Below, piece after piece: positions 1 through 14,500 of a DNA stretch of 64,000 nt. Origin of the DNA: Epiperipatus broadwayi (lineage: Eukaryota > Onychophora > Udeonychophora > Euonychophora > Peripatidae); the NCBI GenBank assembly GCA_028023455.1, contig JAQFVV010000056.1, positions 1,922,001 through 1,986,000 of the forward strand, written 5' to 3'. The notes under the pieces were generated by a model that worked only from the letters and a program-made list of their open reading frames with translations, was not told where the DNA came from and did no database searches. A program made the translations under genes and the position numbers. Each line of letters opens with the position of its first letter. The stretch's first letter is position 1.

Positions 1-103
1 GTTCCCAATTCTCTGATCCATATGTAAGAACTGATGCAACACATATTATATTAAGTTTCCAATTCTCGGATCCATACTAAGAACTGATACAACATATCTA
101 TTA
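1..103. repeat. Two-unit tandem repeat, about 54 bp
   Basis: Unit 1 (1-54) and unit 2 (from 55) share the pattern GTTYCCAATTCTC-GATCCATA, then AAGAACTGAT-CAACA. The second unit has small deletions. The array is cut by the window edge, so the true copy number is unknown. Confidence 0.7.
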
Positions 104-239
104 AAAACTTTCCTTTTCAAAGATATATGTATAAATCCTTTTAATAGTGTTATTTCTATTAAAATCATCCAGATTTAATTCTATTATTAATTACATCAAT
201 AATGTTTCAACTACATTAGTAATCTGAACATAGTAATTG

Positions 240-1105
240 CAATTGTTAACTTCTTTTAATTCACAATTATAAAATATCTTCTTCAGTGAAAACCACTGAA
301 TATGATTTGTCTTTTTAGCATTTATCTTCAGTCCTACTTTCTAACTTTCATCTAATCACTCTTATAAAATTTCCTGGATCTCTGAAACATTACTTGCACA
401 AATAAGTATATCATCATCACAAAATTTATATGTTGCTAAGCTTTCTATCTCTGAAAATCCAAAACAAAGCAAAACTCTCCATATAGTAGTGCCATCTTGT
501 GCTAACAAAGCAATCTATGAATGCCAGAAAGCTTGTGCATAAAATCCCTATCTAGTGCCTACTCATCCAATATCCCCAGACTAGTTTCTGGCTTGTGGAT
601 TTTATGCACAAGCTTTCTGGCATTCATACATTGCTCTTGTTAGCACAAGATGGCACTACTATATGGAGAGTTTTGCTTTGTTTTGGATTGTTTAATAACA
701 ATTATTGTGCTAGTATGAGATAGTGATCATGTGATGTTAGTGGTTTATCTCTGAAAACGGTTATAAAATCAAATGCCTTTTCATAATCGACAAATCCAAA
801 ATATAAACACAATTCATAATTAGTGATTCTATGTTAAACCACTTTGTCTTTGGTGTAAACGAGATATAATTTCTGACATAAGATTGATAGATCTAATCTC
901 TAGTATTCTTTTTCACTTTGTTAAATATCACTTGCAGTCTTTCAATTACTGCAGTATATCTTTATCATTTAGATATTTAATATATAGTTTTACCTTCTTT
1001 TTTTTATTTCTTCACTGGCTCTTTTAATATATCAGAAATAATTCTAACATTTTCTGGACTGTCTCTCTTCTTTATAGATTTAATAGTATAAAATATGATA
1101 CTAAT
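240..1105 (-). mobile_element. RTE/craniofacial-type LINE reverse transcriptase remnant, interrupted
   Basis: On the minus strand the 763-810 stretch reads LYFGFVDYEKAFDFI, the motif A region of non-LTR reverse transcriptases. The 389-431 stretch reads YKFCDDDILICASN (motif C, CDDD in place of the usual ADD), followed by KVGLKINAKKT at about 318-352. Further upstream (1040-1105) a basic helix with SPENVRIISDILKEP fits the start of the reverse transcriptase. The foldback element at 456-689 sits between motifs A and C, and normal spacing between them is lost. Stops and frameshifts are frequent, so the copy is dead. Confidence 0.75.
456..689. mobile_element. Foldback element, about 92-bp inverted arms
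   Basis: Left arm 456-547 and right arm 597-689 are near-perfect inverted copies (one small indel and one mismatch seen), separated by a 49-bp loop. The loop contains TGCCTACTCATCCAATATCC and CCCAGACTAGTTTCTGG, also found at 59.2-59.7 kb and partly at 22.2 kb. It is a non-autonomous repeat family with no coding capacity. It sits inside the LINE remnant. Confidence 0.85.
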
Positions 1106-4100
1106 ACTGTAGCATATCTGTAAATAAGATTGCAGTAGATTATTAAAAAAAAAAATTTTACAAAATTAAATTAATAATCAATAAATTTTACTAGCACACT
1201 GTTTAGATTGTAATTATATAGAAATGGCAGATAACATATGGAAAGAAACGCTAAATATTAAATATACTAATGACTTTACATCTTATAGATGAAAAGAAAA
1301 ATTGCTAGCAATTAATATAAGGAAAAATTGGGGGAAAAAAGATAGTATGAAAGAATGTGTAATAGAAATGGCAGCTATAAAAATGATAATGAAGATAGAA
1401 AAGACTTGTTTCTGTTTTATGAAATCATTCACCAAAACAAAAAATATAGAAATCATAGGAGTTTATAATAAATGGCCCAAGAAAAATTTCTTTTAAAAAA
1501 ATTATAAAAATTGTACAAGATTTAGTATATTTTGTGGAATGGTCATTTTAATTGCGATTTTGAGAAAGAATAATATAAATTTCAAGAAGCAAATTATGCC
1601 TTGAAGCACAAATAATAAGATTAAAATTATGATTATTTGGAATTATAATAATACATTCAAATAAAAAAAACATAATATATAGAACAGTTGAAGGCAAAAG
1701 GAATGTGATGATCAACAAGAATGTATATCCATTTTTTATTGTATATGCTGCATAAAACGTATATTTTCATAAAAGATAATCAGAATGATTCTATTGAAAA
1801 ATAATAAATAATGTGTCTTTGCTAAAGTTATAAAAAATATATATAAATAAATCTTTTTTTTAAAGTTTTGTGTTAAATATTTAAAATCCAAACTAATGAA
1901 ATATTAATCCAATTATTATGAAATTTTGATAAACTATGCATAAGATTATATCTCATTAATTAAAATGTTTAAAATAATTTTATTTTAATTATATAATTTA
2001 TTTTTAACAGATAAAACGAAAATAGAGAAATATAAGGCGCCATCTACACGATGTTACATAAAACAATTTTAAACAAATTTAACTATCCTAAGATTACTGT
2101 TTGCAATGACTTCTATATATTTTATAAGATCAATTTTATTTATTTATGAAACGTTGGAAATTTCAAGGCTTTCCTTCTTAAATTTAATTTTTGGAAATAA
2201 ATGTGTATATATTCTTTGATTATTTAAAATGTAATTTTATTATCAAAATATAGGACATATATCCCTGAGAAAAATGTTTGAAAGTTTATCAAACCATCTG
2301 ATTATTTACAATGGAGAATTCTTTGGCTTTAAAAATTAAACAGCATTTTGATCATTGTTATATATTAAGACAAATTCTCCCTAGAATCTATATAGTCTTC
2401 TCCAAATCTTAATATTAATACATCATATACAGTAATCTTACTATATTCACAATTTCCATGTCCACAGTCTTCAGTTAAAAACAAATTTTAAAAAAAAAAT
2501 TAAATAAATAAATTAATAAAAAAAAAACTTTATTTTTTAATTATTAAAACAACTATTAGGTGTTACAATCACAAAATATCATAAGCAAATAGCAATGTTT
2601 ATATCTCCTAATTATAAATTATTTTGAAAATTTGAATTAATATTAATTTACTATCCTTTCTTAAAAACAATCTTCACTCGTAGCTCTGAAAGCAATAGTT
2701 TTAGTTCTAAATCTAGTCAATAAAAAAAAAAATTGTAATTGTTTTTTGCAATGAATTAATTATAGTATTGATAATGAATTGAATAAAATTACAGAAGTAA
2801 AATAGAAAAATAAAACAGTTTACAGCAATTAGGCTTAATTAACTTTCTGAATTAAATTAACTTCAATTCTTTAAAAAATCTGTGTAATCATTATGTTATG
2901 TATGTGTGTATGTGTGTAAATACATAATATATGATTCTCTATTATCAAAAATTTGGTTTATTGTGACAAGATATGGAACCAAATATGATGGATGCAGAAA
3001 AAATACTGGATATACATTTATTCTAATATCTCAGCAACAAATGTAATAAATTCAATCATGAATAAATCCAAAAAATAAAAATAGAACCTTACTTCCATAT
3101 TCTTAAATATCTAGTAAATAGCCATCAGCTATGTTTTCAAATATTTAGTTTATTTTTCATAGATGTTTTGAAAAAAATTACAATAGTTCATGTACAATAT
3201 GAAATTAATTACAGAGAGAATAAAGAAAATTATTACTATCAATTATAGACATCTATTATTATTTAAACTATAAATAATCTTTATTTAGAATTAATCACTG
3301 TGTATGGCAAGACCATGATAACTATTAGATTGGGACCAGGGTGGGAATGGAGATGTCATCTGTATAACTACACAAATTACTTACTTTGGATTTAAAATCT
3401 TGAATTGTTTAAAATTTCAAGCCATGATTTTGAATAGAATAAGGAAAAGATGATTAAATATATTTGCATTGAATTGATTCTCATGTAGCTAAAGGACAAA
3501 TGGAAAGAAAAAAAATCACTAGCATTATGTTTAAATATAAGGTAGAAGAATCATATGATACTTTATTTTTGTATATTTTTATGCAAAGTATGTTTGGATC
3601 TCACATTTTAGTAGTGCTTCAAAAAAATTTAAATTTAAACTTCTGAATTCATAGTAATGTTTCTAGTCACAAAAACAAAGAAAAAGTTAAGCTAGATACA
3701 AATTTTATAATCAAATATTTTTTTCAAGTTTTATTCAAATCATGGCTTCTAACAACATTAAATTTACAATCATATTTACGAGTGTTACTAAATCTAATTA
3801 TCATTTTTTATACTTTCAATAAATAAATGCTATATATTATTTGAAAATGAAAAAAATTATTGATTATTTTGTTTTCTTTTTGATAAAAATTAGATATTTG
3901 CTTTATTTTCTATTATTACTGATAAAAATAACTTACAACATTAAATTATTTATTGAACAATAATGATTTTGGGTATCTTTTTAAAAATAAGGTAATTGTA
4001 TTGTAGTTCTGATTTAATTAAAATTCACACAATGTATTCTTTTGACTTAACAATAGCTACCACCATTTGGCAGTAAAAATTTATATTATAATAAACAGAC

Positions 4101-6867
4101 AAATACATGTTCTGCTCGAAGGATTTTTGTTTCCAATATATATCATATACTTCATAAGCCACTTTATAATTTAATCATTTAAAAAAAATCATTATAAAAT
4201 ACCTAATTTGAGTAAACTTTTGTTCCGGAAAATCATTTTACCAAGTAAAGACCAATGTTCATCATTTAACTGTGATCTCAAAACTAACAAATCTAGAAGA
4301 TATACTTTGTTATGAACAGCTAATTGGAGGATGGATGGCCTAGAAAAGAACAAAATTCTCATTAAAACTGACTTTATCTTACAAAATATATAAGTGAGAA
4401 AAAATTAGCAAATAATGACAATTTTTTTTTTTTTAACATAATAAAATAATAAATGAAACAAATTTACTTTTAAAGACAAAAAAAAAACATCTTTTATGTT
4501 TTCGATTTCCTTTAATATATTATAATATTTCTGCATTTAAGAAATTGACTTTCCATTTTAATTTCTAGAACATAAAAATACCCTATTCATCACTACCGAC
4601 TTCAAACCTGTAACTAAACTAGAAGATAAAATAGAGTGAAATAACTAATTTCACTAATTATTATTGTTAAAAAGGTGATTAAACTAACAGCTATCAGTTA
4701 TATTTCCTAACTACTCCATTTGGATACCCATGTTCACCAGAGTCAGCCAAACTTAGCTAAAGTAAAACACTTTATAAAGTCCAAAAGCTTTAAGTGCTAC
4801 TTTCACAGAAAAATGTCCTACAAGATTCTTATAGAAAGATACATTTAACATTCCCTTACAGGTTATCCCATTTGTTAGTTCTATTATCATAATTATCAGG
4901 GTGAATAGTCTACTTTACAATAAATACACATATTATTCATATTAACTATGGAGTGAGATGAGTAAAACATCAAACACCAGTTCTTGATCAAATACAACAA
5001 AAATGTATTTTCTTAATCTTAATTAGAAATATTAAAAAACAAACAAAAAATAATACATTACTTAGTAATAAGAGAACACTCCCTCCCTTCTATTAGTTTC
5101 GTACTGTCTGAACTCATATAGCAGATTATGGGCATATAAATATACACACACATAAAATAATAAACAAATATATAATACCCATGATGATCGGATATTAACC
5201 AAGACAAAAAATAGCAAGATAGATTATATTTTAATTCATGTTTTAAATACATCTTGATCTAATTCTATACGCATACATACCTTCATATAGCTTAATTTAG
5301 ATAAGATATTAATTTCTTAAATCAATATATTTCTAGAAAGAAATATAAGAAAAAAAATAATCACAAATGTAAATGTTCTTTTCTTACTTATACTAAACAG
5401 GTGGTTGTACACATTTCATTTCTGTTCCCTAAATATTTTAAAAACTCATCTGCAGTATTATTTATATGAGACATTACATAATGCTGGCTTCTGCGATGAC
5501 CATTTCTACCTGTTCTTAGCCAAAACAAAACTTCCCTGGCATGCTGCCACATACAAAGCTGTGTTCAAATGTGTAATAATAAACAGGAGAAAAAAGACAC
5601 TTTTGATTATGCTACTTTTCTTGCTAGGCAGGATTTCATTATAACCGTACAGCTCACATGGTGATTATTTGAGGATTAGATCTGGTGCAATTTGGTGAAC
5701 TTTTATTCCATTTTGTTTAGTTTACTTAACTTTTCTGGGTATACTAATATTTTTGTTAAATCTTTAAAAAACAGATTACAACAGTTCTCCAATACTTTTT
5801 TTCTTCTTTCTGCAAAATAGTTGTCCCAATTACTAATAACCAAGCACTCATTGACTGTTGACTCACTTTCTCCTTAATCTAACTTAATTTTGGACTGCTA
5901 ATGGCTCACTGATTCTGAATTCTCATTTCACTGCTTATTCCCGTAAAGCAAAATCCTCTCTTTTGATAGACTACACACACAAAAGAACAAAATGTAATCT
6001 TTTATCTTTGATTTCAATTAGTTTATTTTTCTCCCAACTCACAGATGAGATCTTTTAATCTTTACAAAAAAAAAAAATTTCAAGAATTTTATTAACACTT
6101 TACAAATTAAATTTTGATACAATCTCTTGATACATTTAAAAAAATTTATATCAAAGAGATAAATTCTTAATAAGAACTTTTATAACAATGTACCTAATTA
6201 TTTGATATATTACACACTGTTAATTTTTTTTCTACAAAATATTTGTATCAAAGACAATGAATGAAATATTTTTTTTGTTATCTATAAATTTAATTAAAAC
6301 AAACTAATATACATTTTAATTAATTTTTCTTTTTTTTTAACTTAGACAAAAAAAAAATGTAAAATACATTAAAGAAAATTTATTAACAAAAATTAGTATC
6401 ACAAATAAAGTAAAAAAGCTGCAATATGCAAATATTTTACTACCTATCTAAATACAATATAAATATGTGTGTGTATATGTTGTAAGATGTGATCTTATAT
6501 CCCACCAAAAACCATTAAACATCCTTATCTTCCTCAACACAATACCCAACATAACAATATTCTCGCCATAGAACATATTATAAGTTATATGTATAAAGAG
6601 AATATAACCCAATCAAAACATATTCCCAAAAAATCAAAATGCTCATAAAGATTTTTAGATAAGAAAATAATTGTTTATGTAATTTAAAAGATAAACAAAC
6701 GTGATAATCCATAAAACCTTCTGTGAACTATTGTTTAATGTATATGTATTATAACAATATAAGAAAAAAGGTGATCAAGTTTAGATGCAAGAAACAAAAT
6801 CATAAAAATGTAAAGGAAGAAGATAATAAATGAATTTTTATTGTTATTAATCTGACACATATAAATT
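1106..6867. other. AT-rich DNA, no gene seen
   Basis: I see homopolymer A/T runs, short GT/TA runs (for example around 2890-2920 and 6460-6480) and chance frames of under 80 codons with no recognisable motif. It is either intron or flank of the exonuclease gene. The missing 3' exons of that gene could lie here but none was convincing. Confidence 0.5.
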
Positions 6868-7125
6868 GTAACACATGATGTTGTACCGATCAGATGATGT
6901 ATGTTGGTTTAACCCAGTTCGAATACAAGGCGAAAGTACCTCGAGGCCACCCATATGCGAGATATTAAATCAAGAATACTATGGCCTCTGCCCTATTCAC
7001 CTAATTCTTGAATCTAACTACGAAACAACAACATATCTGAGATACGCATACCTTATTTTCTCACCCGGTCTAAAGCTCAGCATCAGGGAGAGACATGGAC
7101 GAGGACACTTACAGGACTAAATAAG
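6868..7125. repeat. Islet of higher G+C, probably a repeat fragment
   Basis: About 250 bp with clearly more G+C than its flanks. It includes CCCAGTTCGAATACAAGG, which resembles a Pol III B box. The plus-strand 81-codon frame across it has no recognisable domain. A decayed SINE-like repeat is the most likely reading; it is not proven. Confidence 0.3.
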
Positions 7126-7904
7126 CCAAATGTGCATAAATATATATGATGAAATATGTATTTGCACGTACCTGGATCATTGGATAAGTAATATAAAAGA
7201 TTGAGCTAATCAGAAATTGAAATAAAAATTCGAAGACTTAAGCTTTTAGATTAAATAACATATTTTAATAAAACATAAATTTTAAATATTTGAAAGGTTT
7301 TAAGTTTCTTCGCTATTCTCCGATTGATTATATATATATATATATAACTTTACAATAAGGCTGAGGGCAATTTCAGAACATTTTGTGGTTTAAACATTAC
7401 TTTCCCAATTTGAATACAATTATTAACTCGTGTCCTCTCGATAAAGCCAAATGAAAATAACTCTTTCACAAAGCATTTTCTAGTTGCTTTGTGCTTTTGA
7501 AACAGTTTTAAAATATTTAAAGATTTCTTAAAAATAATTATTTAAAGATGGAATGAATGCAAACAAAGTAGGCATTATCGAAGAGACCAAGTTGGCAGAT
7601 AAAAAGAAACTTTATTATTTAAATGACGGACATTATTTCATATTGGAAAGTTTAAATGAAAAATAAATAATTTAAACCACAAATAATAAAAAAACAAGAA
7701 AACATTTCTATGCATTTTAAAATGAGGAATAGTGAAGGGGAAAAATTTTAGTATAAGTAAATGATCAAACGAGAAAATAAGATTAATCTAATATTAGTAT
7801 AATAGAAAAGTTACATTATATATATAATTAAATGAAACAATTCAGAAATGTATTTATCAAAAGGGTAATTAATAAATAGTTCATGAGGAGATTTTTATAC
7901 AGTT
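7126..7904. other. AT-rich DNA with a (TA)9 microsatellite
   Basis: Nothing gene-like. A (TA)9 run lies at 7329-7346. Confidence 0.5.
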
Positions 7905-8215
7905 ACCGGTCCTTGTTCTTTGGATCCAGTTCCCTCGACGTGGTGACTTGATTGAAGACATTGGGATTTGTCCGGACAAGGAAATGGAAATTAGGCAGCA
8001 TTTTAATCGCAAAGTTCACAGACATGGCTCACCGTTCAGGTTTCTATTTGTTGGACATGTTACGGCATTTTGATGGTTTTAGGACCCCAGCGGCAGGCAA
8101 AGCTGTTTACCTAACCGCCAATCATGGTTGTGTCCATCAAATTAATATAACTTTTAACTTGTCACATGTTGAAACTGATAACAGTGATTTCGAGGACAAA
8201 AGTTGAATAAATTCA
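7905..8215. repeat. Second islet of higher G+C, unidentified repeat
   Basis: The stretch from ACCGGTCCTTGTTC to the end of an 84-codon plus-strand frame is visibly less AT-rich. The frame shows no family motif. Its sharp edges suggest an inserted repeat rather than a gene. Confidence 0.3.
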
Positions 8216-8505
8216 AGAGTAAAATCTGAACGACTTGAACAGCAAAATTTGCCTAAATTCAGGAACAATATTTTCTGTGTTTAGAAACAAAATCTCAGAG
8301 AATCACAGCACAGGATCTGCATGAATAAGCATAGGAGATCAGAGAGATTTTAAAAGTAAAATCTCACTAATTTAGACACAGGATCTCCACGAATCAGCAA
8401 AAGAACCAGAGAGAGAACCCAGTCTTTTGTTCTCTTCTCCTTTTTATACCTTTCTCTCAGCTATCCTATTGTTTTGCATATGATTTTAGATCTTGATAAG
8501 CCCCC
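8216..8505. repeat. LTR-like block with about 70-bp tandem repeat
   Basis: Two imperfect units begin AAAATCTCA at about 8289 and 8360. Each contains ACAGGATCT(G/C)CA(T/C)GAAT, then CAGAGAG. They are followed by a TTTTTATACC box and, at 8498-8509, a CCCCCC run that reads as a purine tract (GTGGGGGG) on the minus strand. That layout resembles the U3/PPT side of an LTR element lying on the minus strand. No paired LTR or pol sequence was found, so this is tentative. Confidence 0.3.
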
Positions 8506-11500
8506 CACGCTCCTTTGTTTCAAGGTAACTTTTTCTAAAAATAAACTTTTAATTTCTTATTCTAGATTTCTGTATTTAACTTTTGAATTTCTATCAATTA
8601 AAAAAAGGCCATCTTTAATTTGCCTTGAATGGGCTAACTAATTAAAACATACATTCCTTTAGAAATGTTGGCAGGCTTATCTTAAAATAAAATCACACGC
8701 CATATTTTAACAAAATTTAAAAAGAAAATATATTATTTCTTTTAACAAAATAACATTTTATTTCAACAGAATTTTGCATTAAATCATTTATATACGCTTG
8801 ACGTTTATATATGTTTGATTAATAAATTTTACAAGTAAATTTTAATAGCACTTTAATCTTAACGGAATTTATTTTAAAAGAAAATATTTTAACGCAAATA
8901 CAAATTTAAATACCGTTAAGTAAACAAAATAAACATATTAATTTTAGCTTTAATGCAAAACCCTGCTGATACTGGACTATAAACTTAATTCAGGTCTACA
9001 ATATTAATTAAGTTTATAGAAGGCTGAGAAGCATGGATCGGACTTCCGGATCCATTGCTTCAATGTAAATAATCAATCCACGCATGATATCAAACTCGCA
9101 GTTTTGAATGAGTTGATGCAACACTAAAAAAGAACAACCTTATTTTGGTGATCAGCAGTATATATATACAAACAACTCCTCTTTTAAAAGATCAGATCAA
9201 AAACTCTTGTTGACTAATCAACATGCATATTTTGTAAACTGCAATCAAACTTGGCATTCAAAGATCAAGATTGGCAGCCATCAAAATAAAACCTCAAACT
9301 ATTAAATTCCATTGAAGATGGATACGAATTAAAATAAAAGCTGATGGATTTAAAGTCAGCAAACCAAGGGATTGTAAATTAGAAATTCCATAGATAGCTT
9401 TAAATTTATTCGATATTCAAAGAATATTTTCAATCTTCAGCTGGAGAGTTATAATTCAAAGATTCTAATTAATTGTTTAGATAGATATATATACAACCAT
9501 GCATGGCTAAGTATAAAGTTACTTCATGGCAAGAGATTTGTCAGCCATGAAACTGTAACCACTCAAAAATGAAGTCAACTTAAAGCAGCATCTGTTCACC
9601 TATGCTGAAGGCAACCCCAAACTTTACTACTTGGATCTGAAGACATGAACTTAACCATTCAAAGCCTACTATAAGGTAAGAGAAATTCATATCACTATTA
9701 TACATATTCCAAGACACTCGAACCCAACCAATTGGATCATGAACTGCAGAAATAGGGACACCCATCATCCCTTTAGAACCTTTTCCATTATAGACTCTTG
9801 ATATCTCTTAGACTAATATCACAGGATTAATTTTAAGTATATATTTTCCTTCTTTCCTTTACCATATATTAATGGGGTTACATATTCTTGATAGAATAAA
9901 AATGGAGAAAAATATTACTAGCTTAATTTTAAGTTGGTATAAAATGTGAAGTCAGTCTCGGGCTTGCTTGTGGATGAATTTGATCATCATTAGGGTTATA
10001 AGTAAGACTTTATATTTTCCAACATTAAATGCCAACACTTGTACAGTTATAGTATTATTTATTGTTTATTTGTCGATACTAATCATTTTATTATTTACTT
10101 ATTTTTCAGTATATATGACTAAAAACTTCTAGCGTGCAAATTGCAATAAAACAGGGGATCATGTTATTTAATATGAATCAATCAGCAAATGGATTGGAAA
10201 CAAAGTATTATGATTTTACCAAATTCTAAATTAGCAAGCAAGTATATATATATAAATAGTAACTAAGTTATAAAATTTTCTTTTTCTTTTTGTTGATACC
10301 AAATGATTATACTTTGAGGAGAAAGGAAGAGGTGGATTAATAAATGTTGACAGTACTCAACAAAGAATAGTCATCGACGTCTAAATGTATTAATTATTGT
10401 TGCTTGTAATTTCTCACTGAATAAATTATAATAAGCATGAGTAAATTTGTTAAACATGATCTCAAATTAAAGTTGGTCATCCATGTTTTTCTTTATTCAC
10501 TTATCTATTTATCACATACTCGATGCACTGAAGATCATAATATGATTATCTCTTGAAATAGAACATCATACATATTCTCCCTAAGCTTGAATTCTGGGAT
10601 AAATGAAATTTAGGGATGGGGAAGAAGGATGAGAGTATGTAAGAGTATTGGATGTGTGTTAATATGCATATTCATCACCTCTTAGGATTGAGGTCAAGCT
10701 TATTAAGAGTTTAGAAGTGTTCCATTACAATATATTGTCCACAAACACTTCTTTTGGTTTTTAAATTATATTTATATTTTTACATTTTATGAGTCAATTA
10801 ACACTTGAATACAATGCTAGATGACCAAAACATTTGATGAGGGTTTGATCATCATTAGTCACAATCATAAGTTTTTTATTAAAGGCATTATGAGAAAATA
10901 ATTAAAAAATAAATACTATTTAATGCATAATAAAACTGTATAATGCTTGGAAAGGTTGGGTAATGTAAAAATAAAGTGATTATTAGCAAAAAGATAGAGA
11001 CTTATTTATCTTAATAATGAATATGGTATCAAGGAATCTAATAGAGCTATTAGATGATTGATGAACTTAGAAAAATGATTTTCAAATGATCGCTAAGAAT
11101 CAATAAAACATCACTAATAATCATAATTACTTCATTAATTTAAAAAAAAGAGAGAAAAATAAACTAATCTGTACAAAGAAAGCAAAATAAATGTAGAAAG
11201 CAATATACAAATAAAATATAAATTTTCTTAGATAGTGTTGTACAGAATTCATTTTAAAAAATGCTTAAAATCAGTACAGAAAAATCCCTCTTAAATTGTG
11301 TGGCATGAATATGTTTTCAACATTTAAATAATTTAGCATTTATACATTCCAATTGTTAAAATCTAAAATGGTATAAAATATTGGTGGGAGTCCCAGCTGA
11401 GAATGCTAAATCAATTATTAGCACAATCTAAAAATGTGCTAATAGCTAGTACTCTATATGGTATAATTTAATCCAGCTTGGGTATCAATAAATGTGTGGT

Positions 11501-14500
11501 GTATTTAATGATAGGGTATTGATGACGATCTTTGATAGCTCTACAGGGAATATAACTAGATGTTAGTATTAATTAAAGAATAATTTTCTCTTCTAGTTAC
11601 TGACTTTATTTCAGACATTACAGCAATCAATATACACTGAGTCAATAGTTATTTATAACAAAGCATAAACTTACCCATGCTTAAAAATTTCTGCATCCTA
11701 AAATTTGGAATAGGATCAGAATAAAATACAGCAATCACATAGATACCAAAAAGGTGGGCACAGATGTGGACATATCAAGATTTTCTATAATAAAGTTTAA
11801 TTTGATAATAAGACAAATTAAAATGCTTGAATAATATTTTGTAAAACTTTTAAATAAAACTATTAGTTCAGAAACATTAATTTATAAAATTCATAATTTT
11901 TTCAATTATTAATTTAAGTTTCTAATTCCCAGTTCTGGAATGATAAATCTATAAAATTATTGATTTTTAAAATTGTTTCTTAATATGTAAGTGAATTGCA
12001 GACAGTTTATCTTTGAAATTAAAAAATAAAATGTAGATTCAAGGAGAAAAGATTGTAATACTTCTTCACTAGCAATAAAAGTTGCATCATATTATAATTG
12101 TGGGTTTTTTCATAGTCAATGCATCAATAGTCATTCAATTTAGATCTTTATCCTTCAAATAAAAATAATTAGATGGTTGTATTCTAGTCTATTATGACCC
12201 AATACCATGATCAGTCAGAAAAATTCACTAATTATTACATTATGAGATTTAATCATTCCAAATTACTTCATTGGAATTAATTAACATCAAAGCCCTATAG
12301 AGTCTATTTTGATTAGTTATTACGATCATGTCTGTAATATATAACATAAACTAAAGGCTATACTTATAAAGTTTAATATATTATATTTTTGCAAATGCTA
12401 TTCTTTAATGTATATAAATGCTTAGCCATTATAATTAAGTGATTATATTTTCTGGCTACATCTCATTATATTATAATTACTTTATTTCTAATGAGAGATG
12501 ATACTTTTTGTATTATTTTTCTATTCCTACATCCCCATTCTCTATATAATTAATAAAAAAAGTAATTATGATCATCTGTGAATATTATCAATTTAAGGCA
12601 ATTATCTTAAAATTGCTATTCAGAATTCCTAAAAAAAAAATAGTCTATATAAAAGAAAAAATTATAGAGATTTTACTTCACAAAGAAAACAGAAATATAA
12701 TCAGGAAAGAGGAAAGGAATAATATAAGAAACTTGTGATAGAAAACTAAATAATAAAATTAAGTCTCTTAACAAGGCAGATTTGGTGAAGGCAAAAATAT
12801 AAGATCAATAATGGAAAATGTAGTAAATGGTGAATATGAACTCAACAGCAGCTCAATATATGTTTAATTTTCAATACATACAATTATCTATTAAATCTAA
12901 ATATATAATAGTGCCAAATAAGTAATAATTCATTCCTTTTTATAAAGTACACAACTGCAAGAATTATAACTATATCCCATACTTTTAAATAAATCAATAA
13001 AGCAAAGCAGCACAAAACAATTTGCCAAAGTAGATGCAAATCAGCAGTTTTTTGACAAATTTTTTAACTTCATCCATAAAATTTTACTATGAAAGTGACT
13101 ACATATAAAATCCAAACTTCTTTTTAAAAAACCCTGGAAATATTTCTGCATTAAAGATAATGTTAGTTTGATATTTTTCAATCTCATAACCAATTAACTT
13201 TAATAAAATATTCATTTTATTATTCATGTATTAAATAATTTTCCTGTCTTTTTCAATCACTCTATGATCAATGATATAATCTTCTCTTTATGTGCCTTGG
13301 GTACTCAACATGGGTGTAATTTCAACACAAAGTATGGTCAGTGAAAATTATTAATATTAATCACTGCTAAAAATTAATGTTAACTTCCATTATTATATTT
13401 TAAAATAGTGATGAACATTACATTAAATGAATTATTCAACAAAGTTAAATGTTTAATGTCTAAAAACAAAAGACAGACCCAATATGTTTTCATCACAATA
13501 TTGTTCAATATTAGTAAAGACATTATAATTTTAAATGAATAAAGTGAATCTTATGAGCAAAAAAAAACATTGTTATTTTAATGGAACAAAACAAATCTTG
13601 TGAGAAAAGGAGAAAGAACAATTAAAAAAAAAATTAATTAAAATTTTAAACACAATATATTTGTGTGTCCTCATTATAGAAAATTCAAACTTGAATAAGA
13701 AGATTAAAAATATCTATTGTATTACTTTTCTTACTCTAAATAAAATTAGTACTCTTATCAGCTACTACTTATGATTGAAAATGATTCTCAATTTTAATAA
13801 ATATATTTTTAAAAAAAAAAAATTAATCCACTCATTTATTCTAGACTTTTTGTGGATTACTGAAAATAACATATTAAGTTTTCATAATTTACTTATCGTT
13901 TTTTAAATATTCTAAACTAAATACTGACGACAAAAAAAAGTTTTCTGTTAATTGAAAGAAAACATTCGATTCCTCTTTGAGGCGTTAAACAAATCAAGCA
14001 AGACAAATTCCAAAGTCCACTTTATACATTCCTATTATCACAGCCATTAATATTATATAAAATTACTCATACAATAAATATGAGTTACTCACACCAACAA
14101 GCAACAACCAACATGATAAATTTATTGGCTTTTTACCTGAGTTTAAGATCAAAAAATAGTATGCTTAGTTTTCTCAAAGCAAAATGAAAGTGATCTGCTT
14201 AGATATTTACCATTGAAGACTTGTGAAATTTTTAAGCATAAATGTTTTATTACAGTATCTCCACCAAAAAGCAAGCAAGGAAAATAAAACAGAGTATTTC
14301 TAATGTTTCAACTTTTCCATATCAATCATTGTTAAAAGATCTAATGTAATTTTTATTTTTACTCACTGCTGTTTTGACAAATAATATCTTGAGTAGATCA
14401 ACCATTAATTTTGATTTCAATTTTTTCATGTAATGACAATTGGGAAAATATAATTGTTCTTACATATTCACACTAACACCTATCATGATAAATATTTAAA

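Noticed and set aside
6875-7120. Plus-strand 81-codon frame in a G+C-richer islet
   Set aside because: No recognisable domain and sharp compositional edges; more likely a repeat fragment.
9580-9768. Minus-strand 62-codon frame containing IVGFEWLSS, resembling the VGxDxEW motif of mut-7 nucleases
   Set aside because: The catalytic Asp and one residue are missing, and the real VGIDTEW exon is at 15922-15983 in the right phase. The frame is taken as chance or repeat sequence.
11675-11697. 23-nt minus-strand candidate exon (acceptor TTTTAG, donor GTAAGTTT), in the right phase after the DxE exon
   Set aside because: The peptide (RMQKFLSM) does not resemble the family segment that follows the first catalytic motif.
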